DNA of 64,000 nucleotides from SMBSF63 sp034003545. GTDB lineage: Bacteria; Chloroflexota; Anaerolineae; Anaerolineales; Anaerolineaceae. The position numbers were made by a program, and so were the translations under genes. Where the stretch lies: contig CAYURM010000001.1 of the NCBI GenBank assembly GCA_964447155.1, positions 186,001-250,000 on the forward strand, in the 5' to 3' direction. The notes under the pieces are model-generated. The model was given only the letters and a program-made list of their open reading frames with translations, had not been told where the DNA came from and searched no databases. Shown piece by piece: positions 34,201 through 44,173 of this stretch. Position 1 is the first letter of the stretch, and each line of letters begins with the position of its first letter.

Positions 34201-35376
34201 TTACTTATCCAGCAGGGCTGCCAGACCGGGAAGCATCTTCCCTTCCAGCATTTCCAGGGAAGCGCCGCCGCCGGTGGAGATATGAGAGATGCGGGGGGCA
34301 AGCCCAGACTGGTTGATCGCCGCAGCAGAATCACCGCCGCCGATGATGCTGATCGCATCGCTGTCGGCAATTGCCTGGGCCACACCGAAGGTGCCTTTGG
34401 CAAAGGCGGGCATTTCAAACACACCCATCGGGCCATTCCATACTACCGTACCCGCTTTTCCAACGACCTTGCCGTATTGGGCGATCGTCTCCGGGCCGAT
34501 ATCAAGGATGCGCCAGCCATCTTCCACAGGTCCCATCGGCATCACTTTGATTTGGGCGTCATTATCAAAAGCGTCCGCAATCACAACATCTACCGGCAGG
34601 CGCAGCTTGCTGCCGCCCTTGCCGAGCAGTTCTTTCGCGGTTTCAATGGCTTCTTCTTCCACCAGCGAATCCCCCACCGGGTAACCCTGGGCCTTGAAAA
34701 AGGTATTTGCCATGCCGCCGCCGATCAGGATCTGGTCAGCAACATTCAACAGGTTCTCGATCACGCCAATCTTGTCGGATATCTTCGCGCCGCCCAGGAT
34801 AGTGACAAACGGGCGACTGGGTTCAGCGATAGCCTGTCCCAAATACCGGATTTCCTTTTCCATCAGCAGACCAGCCACAGCCGGCAGGAAATGAGTCACA
34901 CCCTCAGTGGATGCATGGGCGCGGTGAGCGGAGCCGAAAGCGTCATTGACATACAGGTCAGCCAAAGAGGCAAGCTGCTCGGCCATGGCGGGGTCATTCT
35001 TCTTTTCGCCTGCATGAAAGCGGGTGTTTTCCAGCACGAGGACATCACCGGGTTGCAGTGCAGCGGCAGCATTTTCGGCAGCCGCACCGATGCAGTCTTC
35101 GGCGAAGGCAACATCCTGCCCCAGCACACCAGCCAGGTATTCGGCCACCGGTTTCAGCGAAAATTCGGGTTTGGCTTCCCCTTTGGGGCGTCCCAGGTGC
35201 GAACACAGAATGACAGCAGCGCCGCCATCCAGCAGATACTTAATCGTGGGCAATGCGGCCTGGACACGCGTGTCATCCGTAACCATGCCCTCCTTGAGGG
35301 GGACGTTGAAATCTACACGCACCAGAACTTTTTTTCCCTTCACATCCACATCTTTGACAGTTTGTTTACTGAACAT
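34201..35376 (-). CDS. pgk: phosphoglycerate kinase
   Basis: A 391-aa glycolytic enzyme transferring phosphate from 1,3-bisphosphoglycerate to ADP. It has the signature VLVRVDFNVPL near the N-terminus, the hinge and VVWNGPMGVFEMPAFAKGT, and the C-terminal nucleotide motif IIGGGDSAAAINQ. The ATG at 35376 has AAGGAG 6 nt upstream. It follows gap by 92 nt, the usual gap-pgk operon order. An inverted repeat AATAATGCG/CGCATTATT (35401-35409, 35441-35449) lies between the two genes. Confidence 0.97.
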   Translation of the reverse strand: MFSKQTVKDVDVKGKKVLVRVDFNVPLKEGMVTDDTRVQAALPTIKYLLDGGAAVILCSHLGRPKGEAKPEFSLKPVAEYLAGVLGQDVAFAEDCIGAAAENAAAALQPGDVLVLENTRFHAGEKKNDPAMAEQLASLADLYVNDAFGSAHRAHASTEGVTHFLPAVAGLLMEKEIRYLGQAIAEPSRPFVTILGGAKISDKIGVIENLLNVADQILIGGGMANTFFKAQGYPVGDSLVEEEAIETAKELLGKGGSKLRLPVDVVIADAFDNDAQIKVMPMGPVEDGWRILDIGPETIAQYGKVVGKAGTVVWNGPMGVFEMPAFAKGTFGVAQAIADSDAISIIGGGDSAAAINQSGLAPRISHISTGGGASLEMLEGKMLPGLAALLDK

Positions 35377-35468
35377 ATTGGTCTCCTTCCTGTGTAAGAA
35401 AATAATGCGCAACCCATCTCATCGTAAGAAGAGCGGATCACGCATTATTCGTCAGATTCCCGTAAGAT

Positions 35469-36503
<1,035 letters not shown>

Positions 36504-36674
36504 TTTAAAATCCTCCATAGATTTAAATTGTATTTGGTTGTGAAAATTTCTACTTATTCATTTTACCGCATTTGTGCAAACTAATCTAGACAAGGTCCGT
36601 AAAACAGGAAAAATAAAGGTATTTAAGCTGGTAATTGCCCCAAAAGCTGCTAGACCTGCCAGGCAAAACCAACC

Positions 36675-38015
36675 TCATTCATCCCGAACGATCAGCGGAC
36701 CGGTGCGGTCATAATACAGATCCATAATGGACTGGGCCAATCGGGCTGAGTCATGCCGCCAGGGATTAGTTTTATCAACCAGATCAGCCTGATACGTGCT
36801 GTACTGTTCCGCGAAATCCTCTTCGGGCCTCACCCATTCCGGCCCTTCGGGCAAATCTGGCCCAAAATGATTATTGCAAATCACCAGATCAAACATGCCG
36901 CCGCCGAGGTGTTTCTCGATCGTACGCAAATGATCCCCGCAATGGTAACCCTCCGTTTCCCCCCTCTGGGTGGCAACATTGCAAATGAAGAACTTCAATC
37001 CACGGCTGGCGCGTATCGCCTGGGCGAGGTGCGGCACCAGCAAATTCGGCAAAATAGAAGTATACAAACTGCCAGGGCCAATCAGAATCAAGTCGGCAGA
37101 CAACAGCGCCTGGATAGCGGGGGGAAAGGCCGGTGGATTGCCTGGCTCCAGCCAGATGCGTTTGATCTTGCCCCGGACTTTGGGAATTTCGCTTTCACCG
37201 TGCACGACCACATCCCCTTTTCCCTCCGGCATGGTGACTTCAGCAACCAGACGCACATCCCGCAAAGTGGCTGGCAGCACCCGCCCCTGCACGGCCAGCA
37301 CCCGCCCAGACTCAGCCACGCCCTCCTCAAAACTGCCAGTGATCTCGGCCAGGGCCGTGATCAGCAAATTGCCAAGGGAATGCCCTTCCAAACCTGGGCC
37401 GCTGGGGAAACGGTATTGAAAAACCTGAGTTAGCAAATCCTCATCATTGGATAAAGCGGCCAGACAGTTGCGAATATCACCAGGGGGCAAGACCCCCATC
37501 TCACGGCGCAAATCACCGGAAGAACCGCCATCATCCGCCACAGTAACGATCGCGGTCAAATTATGCGTATGCTCCTTCAATCCACGCAGCAGCGAAGAAA
37601 GCCCCGTGCCGCCCCCCATCACAACAATATGCGGGCCGCGGTCTTTGCGGCGATAAGCAGAAACCGTCTCCAGCAGCGGCTTGCCAGGCTTAACAAACGG
37701 GACCAGCAAAGAGTGGTTCAACCCCCAGATTCCCCAGACAATCAACGCCAACCCGCTGCCGCCAAAGATGAGGGCGCGCAGCGGACGGGAAAGGAACCGC
37801 AAGGAAAGCCAGGACAATACCGACACCAGCAAAGAATCTTCCACGGTGCGATAGAAATCAAGGAGAACCACGGCAAACCCCAGGCTGATCAAGGTCGTCC
37901 CCACCAGGATGATGACCAACCAGCGTTTAATACCCATACCCGGAGCAAGCCACTGCAAGCGGCGTTGAATCCAGCGTATGATTTTGTGCAAGAGATTTTG
38001 TGATTGATTTTCCAT
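36675..38015 (-). CDS. YvcK-family gluconeogenesis factor with N-terminal membrane domain
   Basis: A 446-aa protein. Residues about 30-100 hold two or three membrane helices. The C-terminal 320 aa are a CofD/YvcK (UPF0052) domain with VMGGGTGLSSLLRGLK, TVADDGGSSGDLRRE, PPGDIRNCLAAL and LIGPGSLYTSILPNLLV. YvcK proteins bind UDP-sugars and are needed for cell-wall growth on gluconeogenic carbon sources in Bacillus and mycobacteria. The membrane extension suggests action at the cell membrane. There is no Shine-Dalgarno site; TATAAT ends 6 nt before the ATG, so the mRNA is probably leaderless. Confidence 0.9.
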   Translation of the reverse strand: MENQSQNLLHKIIRWIQRRLQWLAPGMGIKRWLVIILVGTTLISLGFAVVLLDFYRTVEDSLLVSVLSWLSLRFLSRPLRALIFGGSGLALIVWGIWGLNHSLLVPFVKPGKPLLETVSAYRRKDRGPHIVVMGGGTGLSSLLRGLKEHTHNLTAIVTVADDGGSSGDLRREMGVLPPGDIRNCLAALSNDEDLLTQVFQYRFPSGPGLEGHSLGNLLITALAEITGSFEEGVAESGRVLAVQGRVLPATLRDVRLVAEVTMPEGKGDVVVHGESEIPKVRGKIKRIWLEPGNPPAFPPAIQALLSADLILIGPGSLYTSILPNLLVPHLAQAIRASRGLKFFICNVATQRGETEGYHCGDHLRTIEKHLGGGMFDLVICNNHFGPDLPEGPEWVRPEEDFAEQYSTYQADLVDKTNPWRHDSARLAQSIMDLYYDRTGPLIVRDE

Positions 38016-38053
38016 GTTCTGATTATAATAGCATGGATTTTATCCTTCCATGC
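38016..38053 (-). promoter_or_regulatory. leaderless promoter of the yvcK-like gene with inverted repeat
   Basis: TATAAT (38027-38022, minus) is followed by CAGAAC and then the ATG at 38015. Just upstream an inverted repeat, GCATGGA (38031-38037) with TCCATGC (38047-38053), covers the expected -35 region and may bind a regulator. Confidence 0.65.
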
Positions 38054-38179
38054 AATTGAAAGGTTACTGTAGACAAAATCTTTCCTTCGCACCGTCCAAA
38101 CAGTTTATTTTCACGCAATACCCAAAAAAATACCCTCCCAATCACCCCTCCCAAATTCCTCTTCCGTTCTTTCCCATGC

Positions 38180-38191
38180 TATAATTTCTGT
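38180..38191 (+). promoter_or_regulatory. -10 element of a leaderless promoter for the ROK kinase
   Basis: TATAAT at 38180-38185 is followed by TTCTGT and then the ATG at 38192. There is no purine-rich Shine-Dalgarno site. No good -35 is visible. Confidence 0.65.
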
Positions 38192-39130
38192 ATGGATGCT
38201 TACATTGCAGTGGACGCAGGTGGAACCCAAATACGGGCAGCCTTATTTCAGGCTGGCGCCAAAAATATTGAACCATTGAACATACAGCGCCTGCCAACCC
38301 GCAGCAAGCCGCAGGCTTTTGACGTATTGACCTCGACCATTGAAGCAGTTTGGCCGCAGGATATGCGCGTGCGCGGAATTGGCGTAGCCGTTCCCGGTCC
38401 GCTGGACCCGGTCACTGGCATTATCAGTTTTACTGCCAATATCTCCGACTGGGAAAACTTTCCGCTAAAGGAAAAGCTTGAAACATATTTCAACGTCCCG
38501 GCTGCTGTGGGCAATGATGCCAACATGGCCGCCCTGGGCGAGTGGAAATATGGCGCCGGGGTGGGGCACCAAAACCTGATCTACATCACCATCAGCACGG
38601 GTATTGGCAGCGGGATTATTTCTGATGGCCGTCTCCTGCTTGGTCATCGCGGTTTGGCAGGTGAGCTGGGGCATATTACCGTCATCCCCGAAAACGGCCC
38701 GATGTGCGGCTGTGGCAAACGTGGCCACCTTGAATCGGTCGCTTCCGGCACAGGCATTGCCCGCTACGTGACCGAACAATTAGCCAATGGACGCACCTCC
38801 CTGCTGACCAAAGCCCAGCCAAATGCACGAGAGATTGGTGAAGCCGCCCGCCAGGGAGATGAATTATCCATCGAGGCATACCAGCGCGCAGGCACCTACC
38901 TCGGACGCAGCTTCGCGGACTGCCTGCATATCTTCAACCCTTCAATCCTCATTCTGGGCGGTGGCGTGACCAAATCTGCCGATCTGTTTTTTGAGGCAAT
39001 GCATGCTGCTATTGAATCCAGCGTCATCTCCCCCGATTACACCACAGGGCTGACAATCACCTTTCCTGCGCTGGGCGATAGTGCCGGCCTGCAAGGTGCG
39101 CGCAGTCTGGCAGAAATTTCATTTTCCTAG
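38192..39130 (+). CDS. ROK-family sugar kinase (glucokinase-like)
   Basis: A 312-aa protein. The phosphate-1 loop is VDAGGTQIRAALF, with catalytic Asp in GNDANMAALGEW and ISTGIGSGII. The ROK zinc motif is GHITV...CGCGKRGHLES, where the usual third Cys position is His. Phosphorylation of glucose or another hexose is expected; the exact substrate is not decided by sequence. The histidine kinase starts 17 nt downstream and is probably co-transcribed. Confidence 0.9.
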   Translation: MDAYIAVDAGGTQIRAALFQAGAKNIEPLNIQRLPTRSKPQAFDVLTSTIEAVWPQDMRVRGIGVAVPGPLDPVTGIISFTANISDWENFPLKEKLETYFNVPAAVGNDANMAALGEWKYGAGVGHQNLIYITISTGIGSGIISDGRLLLGHRGLAGELGHITVIPENGPMCGCGKRGHLESVASGTGIARYVTEQLANGRTSLLTKAQPNAREIGEAARQGDELSIEAYQRAGTYLGRSFADCLHIFNPSILILGGGVTKSADLFFEAMHAAIESSVISPDYTTGLTITFPALGDSAGLQGARSLAEISFS

Positions 39131-39147
39131 CATGATGGACTAAAAGG

Positions 39148-40716
39148 ATGGATATTTTGCTGCCTGACTTCCGTGTTCAACAACGCGATTATTTTCTTGA
39201 GCTGGCCCGGGTACTTACCCAGGAACTGGATGTTGACACCTTGCTGGAACACACCCTGACCATCTCAATGGGCGTGTTGGCCGGTCATGCCGGGTTGATT
39301 GCCCTGCGCTCGGAAAGCGGCGAATGGCGTATTCGCGTTTCCCACGGGCTGCCAAACGCCTTCCTGAAATTCATCGAGCCGTATCTGGCCGAAATCCCTC
39401 CTGCCCCGCAGGACCCTGAAAATCTGGAACTGCCCGGGGTCGAAAAGATGCTCAAGGAATTAACCCGCACCGCCAGCCTGGGGTTACTGACCAGCGTGGG
39501 GCTCCCCCTGATCGCCCGCCAGACTGTGGTCGGCGTCATTTTTATCTTTCGCAATTATCTAACGCTCTTCTCGGCATACGACCGCAAATTGCTGGCCGGG
39601 TTTGCCAACCAGGCCGCCATTGCCGTACAAAATGCCCAGCTTTACACCGCTGTCAGTCGTGAAAAGCAGCGCATGGATGCCCTGCTGGATTCGGCAGCGG
39701 ACGGCATCCTCATCCTTGTTCCTGACCATACCATCCAGAAATGCAACCCCGCCCTGGCCCGTATCCTCAACATCAACCGCGCCGACGTGGTCGGCAAAGC
39801 CCATGAGGAAATTATCCGCTGGGCCAAATCGCCGATCGGATTGACCCTGGAACAGGCTGAGGCAGGCGGCTGGCCATTGACGCGCAACGCGCAGTTATAC
39901 GTCGAAGGCGACATCGAACGCGGCCCAGACCAACCGCCCCTGCCCGTCGGCATCACCTATGCCCCGCTCATCGTCCAGGAAGGTTTGCTGGTTAACATCA
40001 TCGCCACCATACGCGATATTACCCGCTTCCGGCAGGCCGAAGAAATGAAAAGCACCTTCATCTCTATCATCAGCCATGAATTAAAGACCCCTGTGGCGCT
40101 GATCAAAGGCTATGTCGGCACACTGCGCCGCGAAGATGCCGACTGGGATCGGGAAGTGATCGATGACTCGCTGGCGGTGATTGAAGACGAAGCCGACCAC
40201 CTGACTGCCATGATCGAAAATCTGCTGGACGCCTCGCGCCTGCAAGCCGGGGGACTCTCCATCAAACGCTCCGACATCCACCTGGTGAAAATGATTGCCC
40301 AAATCGCGGAGCGGATGAAAACCCAAACCTCACAGCACGAGATCATTGTTGACTTCCCTGAAAACTTCCCTGTCATTCTGGCAGATGAAAAACGTATGCA
40401 CCAGATCATCACCAACCTCATCTCCAATGCGATCAATTATTCACCCGAAGGGAAAATCCTCATTCGCGGGCAGGTACAGCCTGCCGATGTGGTCATCTGC
40501 GTCAGCGATCAGGGACCCGGGATTGCCTCCGAGGACATCCCGCATATTTTCGACCGCTTCTACCGCGGGCCAGACATGGCCCGCCACACCAAGGGCGCCG
40601 GGCTGGGGCTGTTCCTCACCCGCGCCATTGTGGAAGCCCATGAAGGACGCATCTGGGTCGACACCCAAAGCGGCCAGGGCGCGCGCATCTGCTTCTCCCT
40701 GCCCCGCCAGGGATAA
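39148..40716 (+). CDS. soluble sensor histidine kinase (GAF-PAS-HisKA-HATPase)
   Basis: A 522-aa protein with no membrane helix or signal peptide. There is a GAF domain (about 15-165), a PAS domain (about 175-285), the H-box SIISHELKTPVALIKGYVG with phospho-acceptor His310, and an ATPase domain with NLISNAINYSPEGK, DQGPGI and KGAGLGLFLTRAI. It should sense an internal signal and phosphorylate a response regulator; none is encoded next to it, so its partner is elsewhere. The start region has only AAAAGG close to the ATG. Confidence 0.93.
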   Translation: MDILLPDFRVQQRDYFLELARVLTQELDVDTLLEHTLTISMGVLAGHAGLIALRSESGEWRIRVSHGLPNAFLKFIEPYLAEIPPAPQDPENLELPGVEKMLKELTRTASLGLLTSVGLPLIARQTVVGVIFIFRNYLTLFSAYDRKLLAGFANQAAIAVQNAQLYTAVSREKQRMDALLDSAADGILILVPDHTIQKCNPALARILNINRADVVGKAHEEIIRWAKSPIGLTLEQAEAGGWPLTRNAQLYVEGDIERGPDQPPLPVGITYAPLIVQEGLLVNIIATIRDITRFRQAEEMKSTFISIISHELKTPVALIKGYVGTLRREDADWDREVIDDSLAVIEDEADHLTAMIENLLDASRLQAGGLSIKRSDIHLVKMIAQIAERMKTQTSQHEIIVDFPENFPVILADEKRMHQIITNLISNAINYSPEGKILIRGQVQPADVVICVSDQGPGIASEDIPHIFDRFYRGPDMARHTKGAGLGLFLTRAIVEAHEGRIWVDTQSGQGARICFSLPRQG

Positions 40717-40814
40717 ACACCACAGTGGTATAATCCCCTTTGCGTGAAATGCCATCCAGACGGTTCACAACTGCTGGATGCTCGATCCTTAACCAATGAA
40801 ATGAGAGTCAATTT

Positions 40815-42170
40815 ATGCCCAGAACAACCGTAAACTGCCCCCGCTGCCGACAGCCCATTCCGGCTGATGTTCAGCAGCTCTTTGATGTCCGCGAAGACCC
40901 CCAATCCAAAGCCCGCTTGCTCAGCGGTGCTGTGAACATGGTTGCCTGCCCGCACTGCGGGTTTGAAGGCCCCCTCGCCACCCCTGTCGTTTACCACGAC
41001 CCCGAAAAAGAACTGCTGCTGACCTACTTCCCGCCCGAATTAGGGCTGCCAGTCAACGAACAGGAACGCATCATCGGGCCGCTGATCAAACAAGTCTCCG
41101 ACTCCCTGCCCATGGAAATGCGCAAGGGGTACTTGTTGCGCCCGCAAACCATGTTCACCTTTGACGGCCTGATCGAGAAAATCCTCGCCGGTGACGGCAT
41201 CACCAAAGAGATGATCGACCGCCAGCGCAGCCAGCTCAAACTGCTGGAACGCCTGCTGACCACCACCGCTGCCGACTCCCGCGAGGAAATCATCCGTCAG
41301 GAAGAAGCCTTGATCGATGAGCAATTTTTCGCCCTGCTCAGCCAAATCGCCCAGGCCAGCATCGCCCAGCGCGATGAAACCGCCCTGCAGCAGTTTGGCG
41401 AAATCCAGAATCAACTAATGGCGTTGACCGAGGTGGGCAAGAAGATCAAGGTACAGGCCGAAGAACACCAGGCAGCTATCCAGGCCCTGCAGGAAGCCAG
41501 TAAAGAAGGCCTGACCCGCGAGAAATTGCTGGATCTGATCATTGATGCCGCCGATTCCGAAACACGGATCAATGCCTACGTCAGCATGGTCCATTCCGGT
41601 CTGGATTATGAATTTTATGCCCTGTTGACCAGCCGGATTGATGCAGCACAAGGCGCAGAAAAAGAAAAGCTGGAAACCCTGCGGGAGAAATTGCTCGCAA
41701 TGACCGCGAAAATTGACGAAATGCTGCGCGCACAGATGGAAGAAAGCCGAAAAGTAGTAGATGCCATCCTTTCCGCGCCCAACATCGAAGAAGCCGTCAT
41801 AAAGAACGCCGGCGCAATTAACGAACTCTTCCTGGACGCCCTGCAAAACGAACTGGAACAGGCCCGTCAGGCTGGCGATCTGGAACGCGGTGGGAAACTA
41901 AACCAGATTGCGGAGATCATCCAAAAACTTTCTACCCCGCCAGAGATGGAGATTATCGAAAAATTGCTCAGCGTGGAAAGCGAAGCAGAACGCACGCAGC
42001 TGCTGGAAAGCAACCCCGACATGGTCACCCCGGAACTGGTGCAATTATTAAGCACCTTCGCTGCCCAAAGCGACGCGGATGAGTCCCAACCGGACGAGGT
42101 CAAAGAACAGATCCAGGCCGTCTTCAGCACCGTCATGCGCTATGCCATGAAGCACCAGATTGTAAAATAA
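40815..42170 (+). CDS. CpXC-domain protein with long helical region
   Basis: A 451-aa protein. The N-terminus has two CxxC knuckles, NCPRCRQPIP and ACPHCGFEG, with the CpXC arrangement (about 1-135). The rest is helical and very Glu/Gln/Leu rich (about 135-451), probably coiled coil, with GLTREKLLDLIIDA and EIIQKLSTPPEMEIIEKLL. The CpXC domain has no known reaction. TATAAT at 40729-40734 is a likely -10 with an 80-nt leader. It lies between a histidine kinase and the FHA/kinase pair, which hints at signalling, but nothing more can be said. Confidence 0.8.
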   Translation: MPRTTVNCPRCRQPIPADVQQLFDVREDPQSKARLLSGAVNMVACPHCGFEGPLATPVVYHDPEKELLLTYFPPELGLPVNEQERIIGPLIKQVSDSLPMEMRKGYLLRPQTMFTFDGLIEKILAGDGITKEMIDRQRSQLKLLERLLTTTAADSREEIIRQEEALIDEQFFALLSQIAQASIAQRDETALQQFGEIQNQLMALTEVGKKIKVQAEEHQAAIQALQEASKEGLTREKLLDLIIDAADSETRINAYVSMVHSGLDYEFYALLTSRIDAAQGAEKEKLETLREKLLAMTAKIDEMLRAQMEESRKVVDAILSAPNIEEAVIKNAGAINELFLDALQNELEQARQAGDLERGGKLNQIAEIIQKLSTPPEMEIIEKLLSVESEAERTQLLESNPDMVTPELVQLLSTFAAQSDADESQPDEVKEQIQAVFSTVMRYAMKHQIVK

Positions 42171-42281
42171 TCCGGCGCTGCCAATTAAAATTTCAAGGCT
42201 GTCCATTACGGCAGCCTTGTTTTATTTTCTTATGATTACAGGTTATCCATGATCACACCCTGCAACACCGCGACCTTACAT

Positions 42282-42959
42282 TTATTCCCCATCCACCGCA
42301 GAAGTATTCTCCAACCTCAGACCATGACCACGCACGGTGACAATATATTCATTCTCCGGGTCAAGGGAATTGAGACGGTCGCGCAGACGCCGTACCAGGG
42401 CATCTAGTGCCTGCTCGGAAACGCCCAATGCTTCCTCTTCCCCCCACACCGCCACGATCAATTTATTTCGGGAAACAACTTCGCCCTGCTGCTCATACAG
42501 CGTCTTGATCAAGCGGAACTGCGAGCCGGAAAGCGGCGGAACAAGCTCCTGCTGGCCGATCCACACCCGCCGCGCTCGTCCATCCAGGTACAGGCGGCCA
42601 GAGGCAGGCAATGATTCCGTTGGTCTTTCATCCACCGGCACAGTAGCGTCCGAGCTGAGAAAGACAAAATGCTGCACGATCGCCACCTGCACCACATCAC
42701 TGTCCAGCAAAAGCTCAGGCTCACTGATGCGTTCCCCATTCCGGTACGTACCATTTTTGCTGGCAAGGTCTTCGAGCAGGATGCCCTTTTCCTGTGGGGT
42801 AACGCGCACATGGAACCGTGAAACAGAACGATCCGGGATCATGATGTCACAGGAGGCATCCCGTCCAATCATGAGCGCTTTTGTGATCGTCCAACGCTGC
42901 CCGTTCAACGGGCCGGCCTGTGCCACCAATACCGGGGCTTCTGTGGCCTGGGGTTCCAT
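42282..42959 (-). CDS. FHA domain fused to an OmpR-type winged-helix DNA-binding domain
   Basis: A 225-aa protein. The FHA domain (about 8-100) has IGRDASCDIMIPDRSVSRFH and LEDLASKNGTYRNGE, the phospho-threonine-binding residues. The C-terminal winged helix (about 120-215) has PLSGSQFRLIKTLYEQQGEV, LIVAVWGEEE and VRRLRDRL, as in OmpR/PhoB regulators, but there is no receiver domain. So it looks like a regulator switched by Ser/Thr phosphorylation. It is divergent from the Ser/Thr kinase gene 209 bp away, the obvious partner. The ATG at 42959 is chosen; a TTG one codon upstream is also possible (GGAGG lies 6-9 nt away). Confidence 0.9.
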   Translation of the reverse strand: MEPQATEAPVLVAQAGPLNGQRWTITKALMIGRDASCDIMIPDRSVSRFHVRVTPQEKGILLEDLASKNGTYRNGERISEPELLLDSDVVQVAIVQHFVFLSSDATVPVDERPTESLPASGRLYLDGRARRVWIGQQELVPPLSGSQFRLIKTLYEQQGEVVSRNKLIVAVWGEEEALGVSEQALDALVRRLRDRLNSLDPENEYIVTVRGHGLRLENTSAVDGE

Positions 42960-43046
42960 CAAAGACTTCCTCCAAGAATGAATTTATACACAAAGAATAT
43001 TGTATCGCTGATTCACAATCTTCTTCGATTATAAGATAGAAGGCGG

Positions 43047-43058
43047 TATAATAAAAGT
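43047..43058 (+). promoter_or_regulatory. -10 element of a leaderless promoter before the 48-aa ORF and kinase
   Basis: TATAAT (43047-43052) is followed by AAAAGT and then the ATG at 43059. TTCGAT at 43024-43029 is a weak -35 at 17-bp spacing. The RNA would also carry the kinase gene. Confidence 0.55.
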
Positions 43059-43205
43059 ATGGATGGGCAAAAACAATCTTTGCCCGCAAAAATCAGGGAC
43101 TTGCGCGCGCAAAGACGCCGAAATCTAACCGTGCCAGGCCCAAAATCGAAGAAGAGAGTCAACCACAATGCCCGTTCCGTTAAAATCCGGAGAGGTGCTG
43201 CGTGA
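43059..43205 (+). CDS. possible 48-aa basic leader ORF overlapping the kinase start
   Basis: The ORF MDGQKQSLPAKIRDLRAQRR... (48 codons plus TGA) starts 6 nt after a TATAAT and runs 38 nt into the kinase gene in another frame. It is rich in Arg and Lys. Its first codons contain the small hairpin GGGCAAA/TTTGCCC (43064-43070 with 43078-43084). It may be a leaderless small protein or a leader peptide that sets kinase translation. It may also be chance. There is no homology that I can name. Confidence 0.35.
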   Translation: MDGQKQSLPAKIRDLRAQRRRNLTVPGPKSKKRVNHNARSVKIRRGAA

Positions 43206-44151
43206 CCGCTATTGTATCCGCCGGATCATTGGTCAAGGAGGCATGGGAAGCATTTACCTTGCCGATGACCTGCGGCTTGAGGGCCGTCAATGCGCCTTGA
43301 AAGAAGTTGAACACGAATCCACCACCGACCAGGACCTGCTCAAGGAAAATCGTGACCAGTTCCTGCGTGAGGCGACGGTGCTGGCGCGTCTGGACCACCC
43401 CAACCTGCCCAAAGTTTCTGACTATTTCTCCATTGAAACGCGTGACTATCTGGTGATGGATTATGTGCCCGGCAAAGACCTGCGCACCCACATGATCGAA
43501 GCCCGACAGTCGGATAAATTTCTCTCAGAAAAAGAAGTGCTGAAATGGGCTGTCCAGCTATGTGATGCGCTGGAATATCTGCACACGCAGGATCCGCCCA
43601 TCCTGCACCGCGACATCAAGCCCAGCAACCTCAAGGTAACCCCCAGCGGCCTGGTCAAACTGGTCGATTTTGGTCTGGTGAAAATGCTTGCCCCCGGTGA
43701 AGTCACCATCACCGTCATTCAGGGCCAGGGCACTGCCCTGTATACCCCTCTGGAACAATATGGCGGAGATGGGGCACATACCGACGTACGCAGCGATATT
43801 TACGCCTTTGGTTCAACCCTTTACCATTTGCTGACCAATACTCCACCTGCGGATGCCCGCGAACGTTTCCTCGATCCGCTCAGCCTGATCCCCCCGCGGC
43901 AGATTAATACTGGCATCAGCGCCGCTACCGAGCGGGCCATCCTGTGGGCCATGCAGCTCCACCCGGACTCCCGCCCGGACAATATCGACAGCTTCCGCAA
44001 AACCTTGTTTGGTGAACGTGCCAATATTTCCAATCCAGCCATGCGTCAGGAGACTCTCTGGCAGCTGACCACCCAAACCCCCGAACGCACCTTATGGTGG
44101 GCATCCGTTGGCTTGATGGCGGTCAGTCTCATTCTGACGCTGACAACGTGA
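43168..44151 (+). CDS. membrane-anchored serine/threonine protein kinase
   Basis: A 327-aa Hanks-type kinase: glycine loop IGQGGMGSIYLADD, Lys45 in CALKEV, catalytic loop ILHRDIKPSNLKV (Asp149, Asn154), VDFGLVK (about 166-172) and GTALYTPLEQYGG as the activation/P+1 region. One membrane helix at the very C-terminus (about 307-326) leaves no external sensor domain, so it would sit on the inner face of the membrane. The probable target is the divergent FHA-winged-helix regulator. Its start lies inside the 48-aa ORF; AGAAGAGAG is a weak ribosome site. Confidence 0.94.
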   Translation: MPVPLKSGEVLRDRYCIRRIIGQGGMGSIYLADDLRLEGRQCALKEVEHESTTDQDLLKENRDQFLREATVLARLDHPNLPKVSDYFSIETRDYLVMDYVPGKDLRTHMIEARQSDKFLSEKEVLKWAVQLCDALEYLHTQDPPILHRDIKPSNLKVTPSGLVKLVDFGLVKMLAPGEVTITVIQGQGTALYTPLEQYGGDGAHTDVRSDIYAFGSTLYHLLTNTPPADARERFLDPLSLIPPRQINTGISAATERAILWAMQLHPDSRPDNIDSFRKTLFGERANISNPAMRQETLWQLTTQTPERTLWWASVGLMAVSLILTLTT

Positions 44152-44173
44152 ACTTTATAAATTATAAATTTTA

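Noticed and set aside
34165..35397. Plus-strand 410-codon frame opposite pgk
   Set aside because: pgk is unmistakable on the minus strand; this is a high-GC antisense shadow.
40749..40799. 16-codon ORF after the CpXC promoter
   Set aside because: It is very short, lies 14 nt after the -10, and has no sign of conservation or ribosome site.
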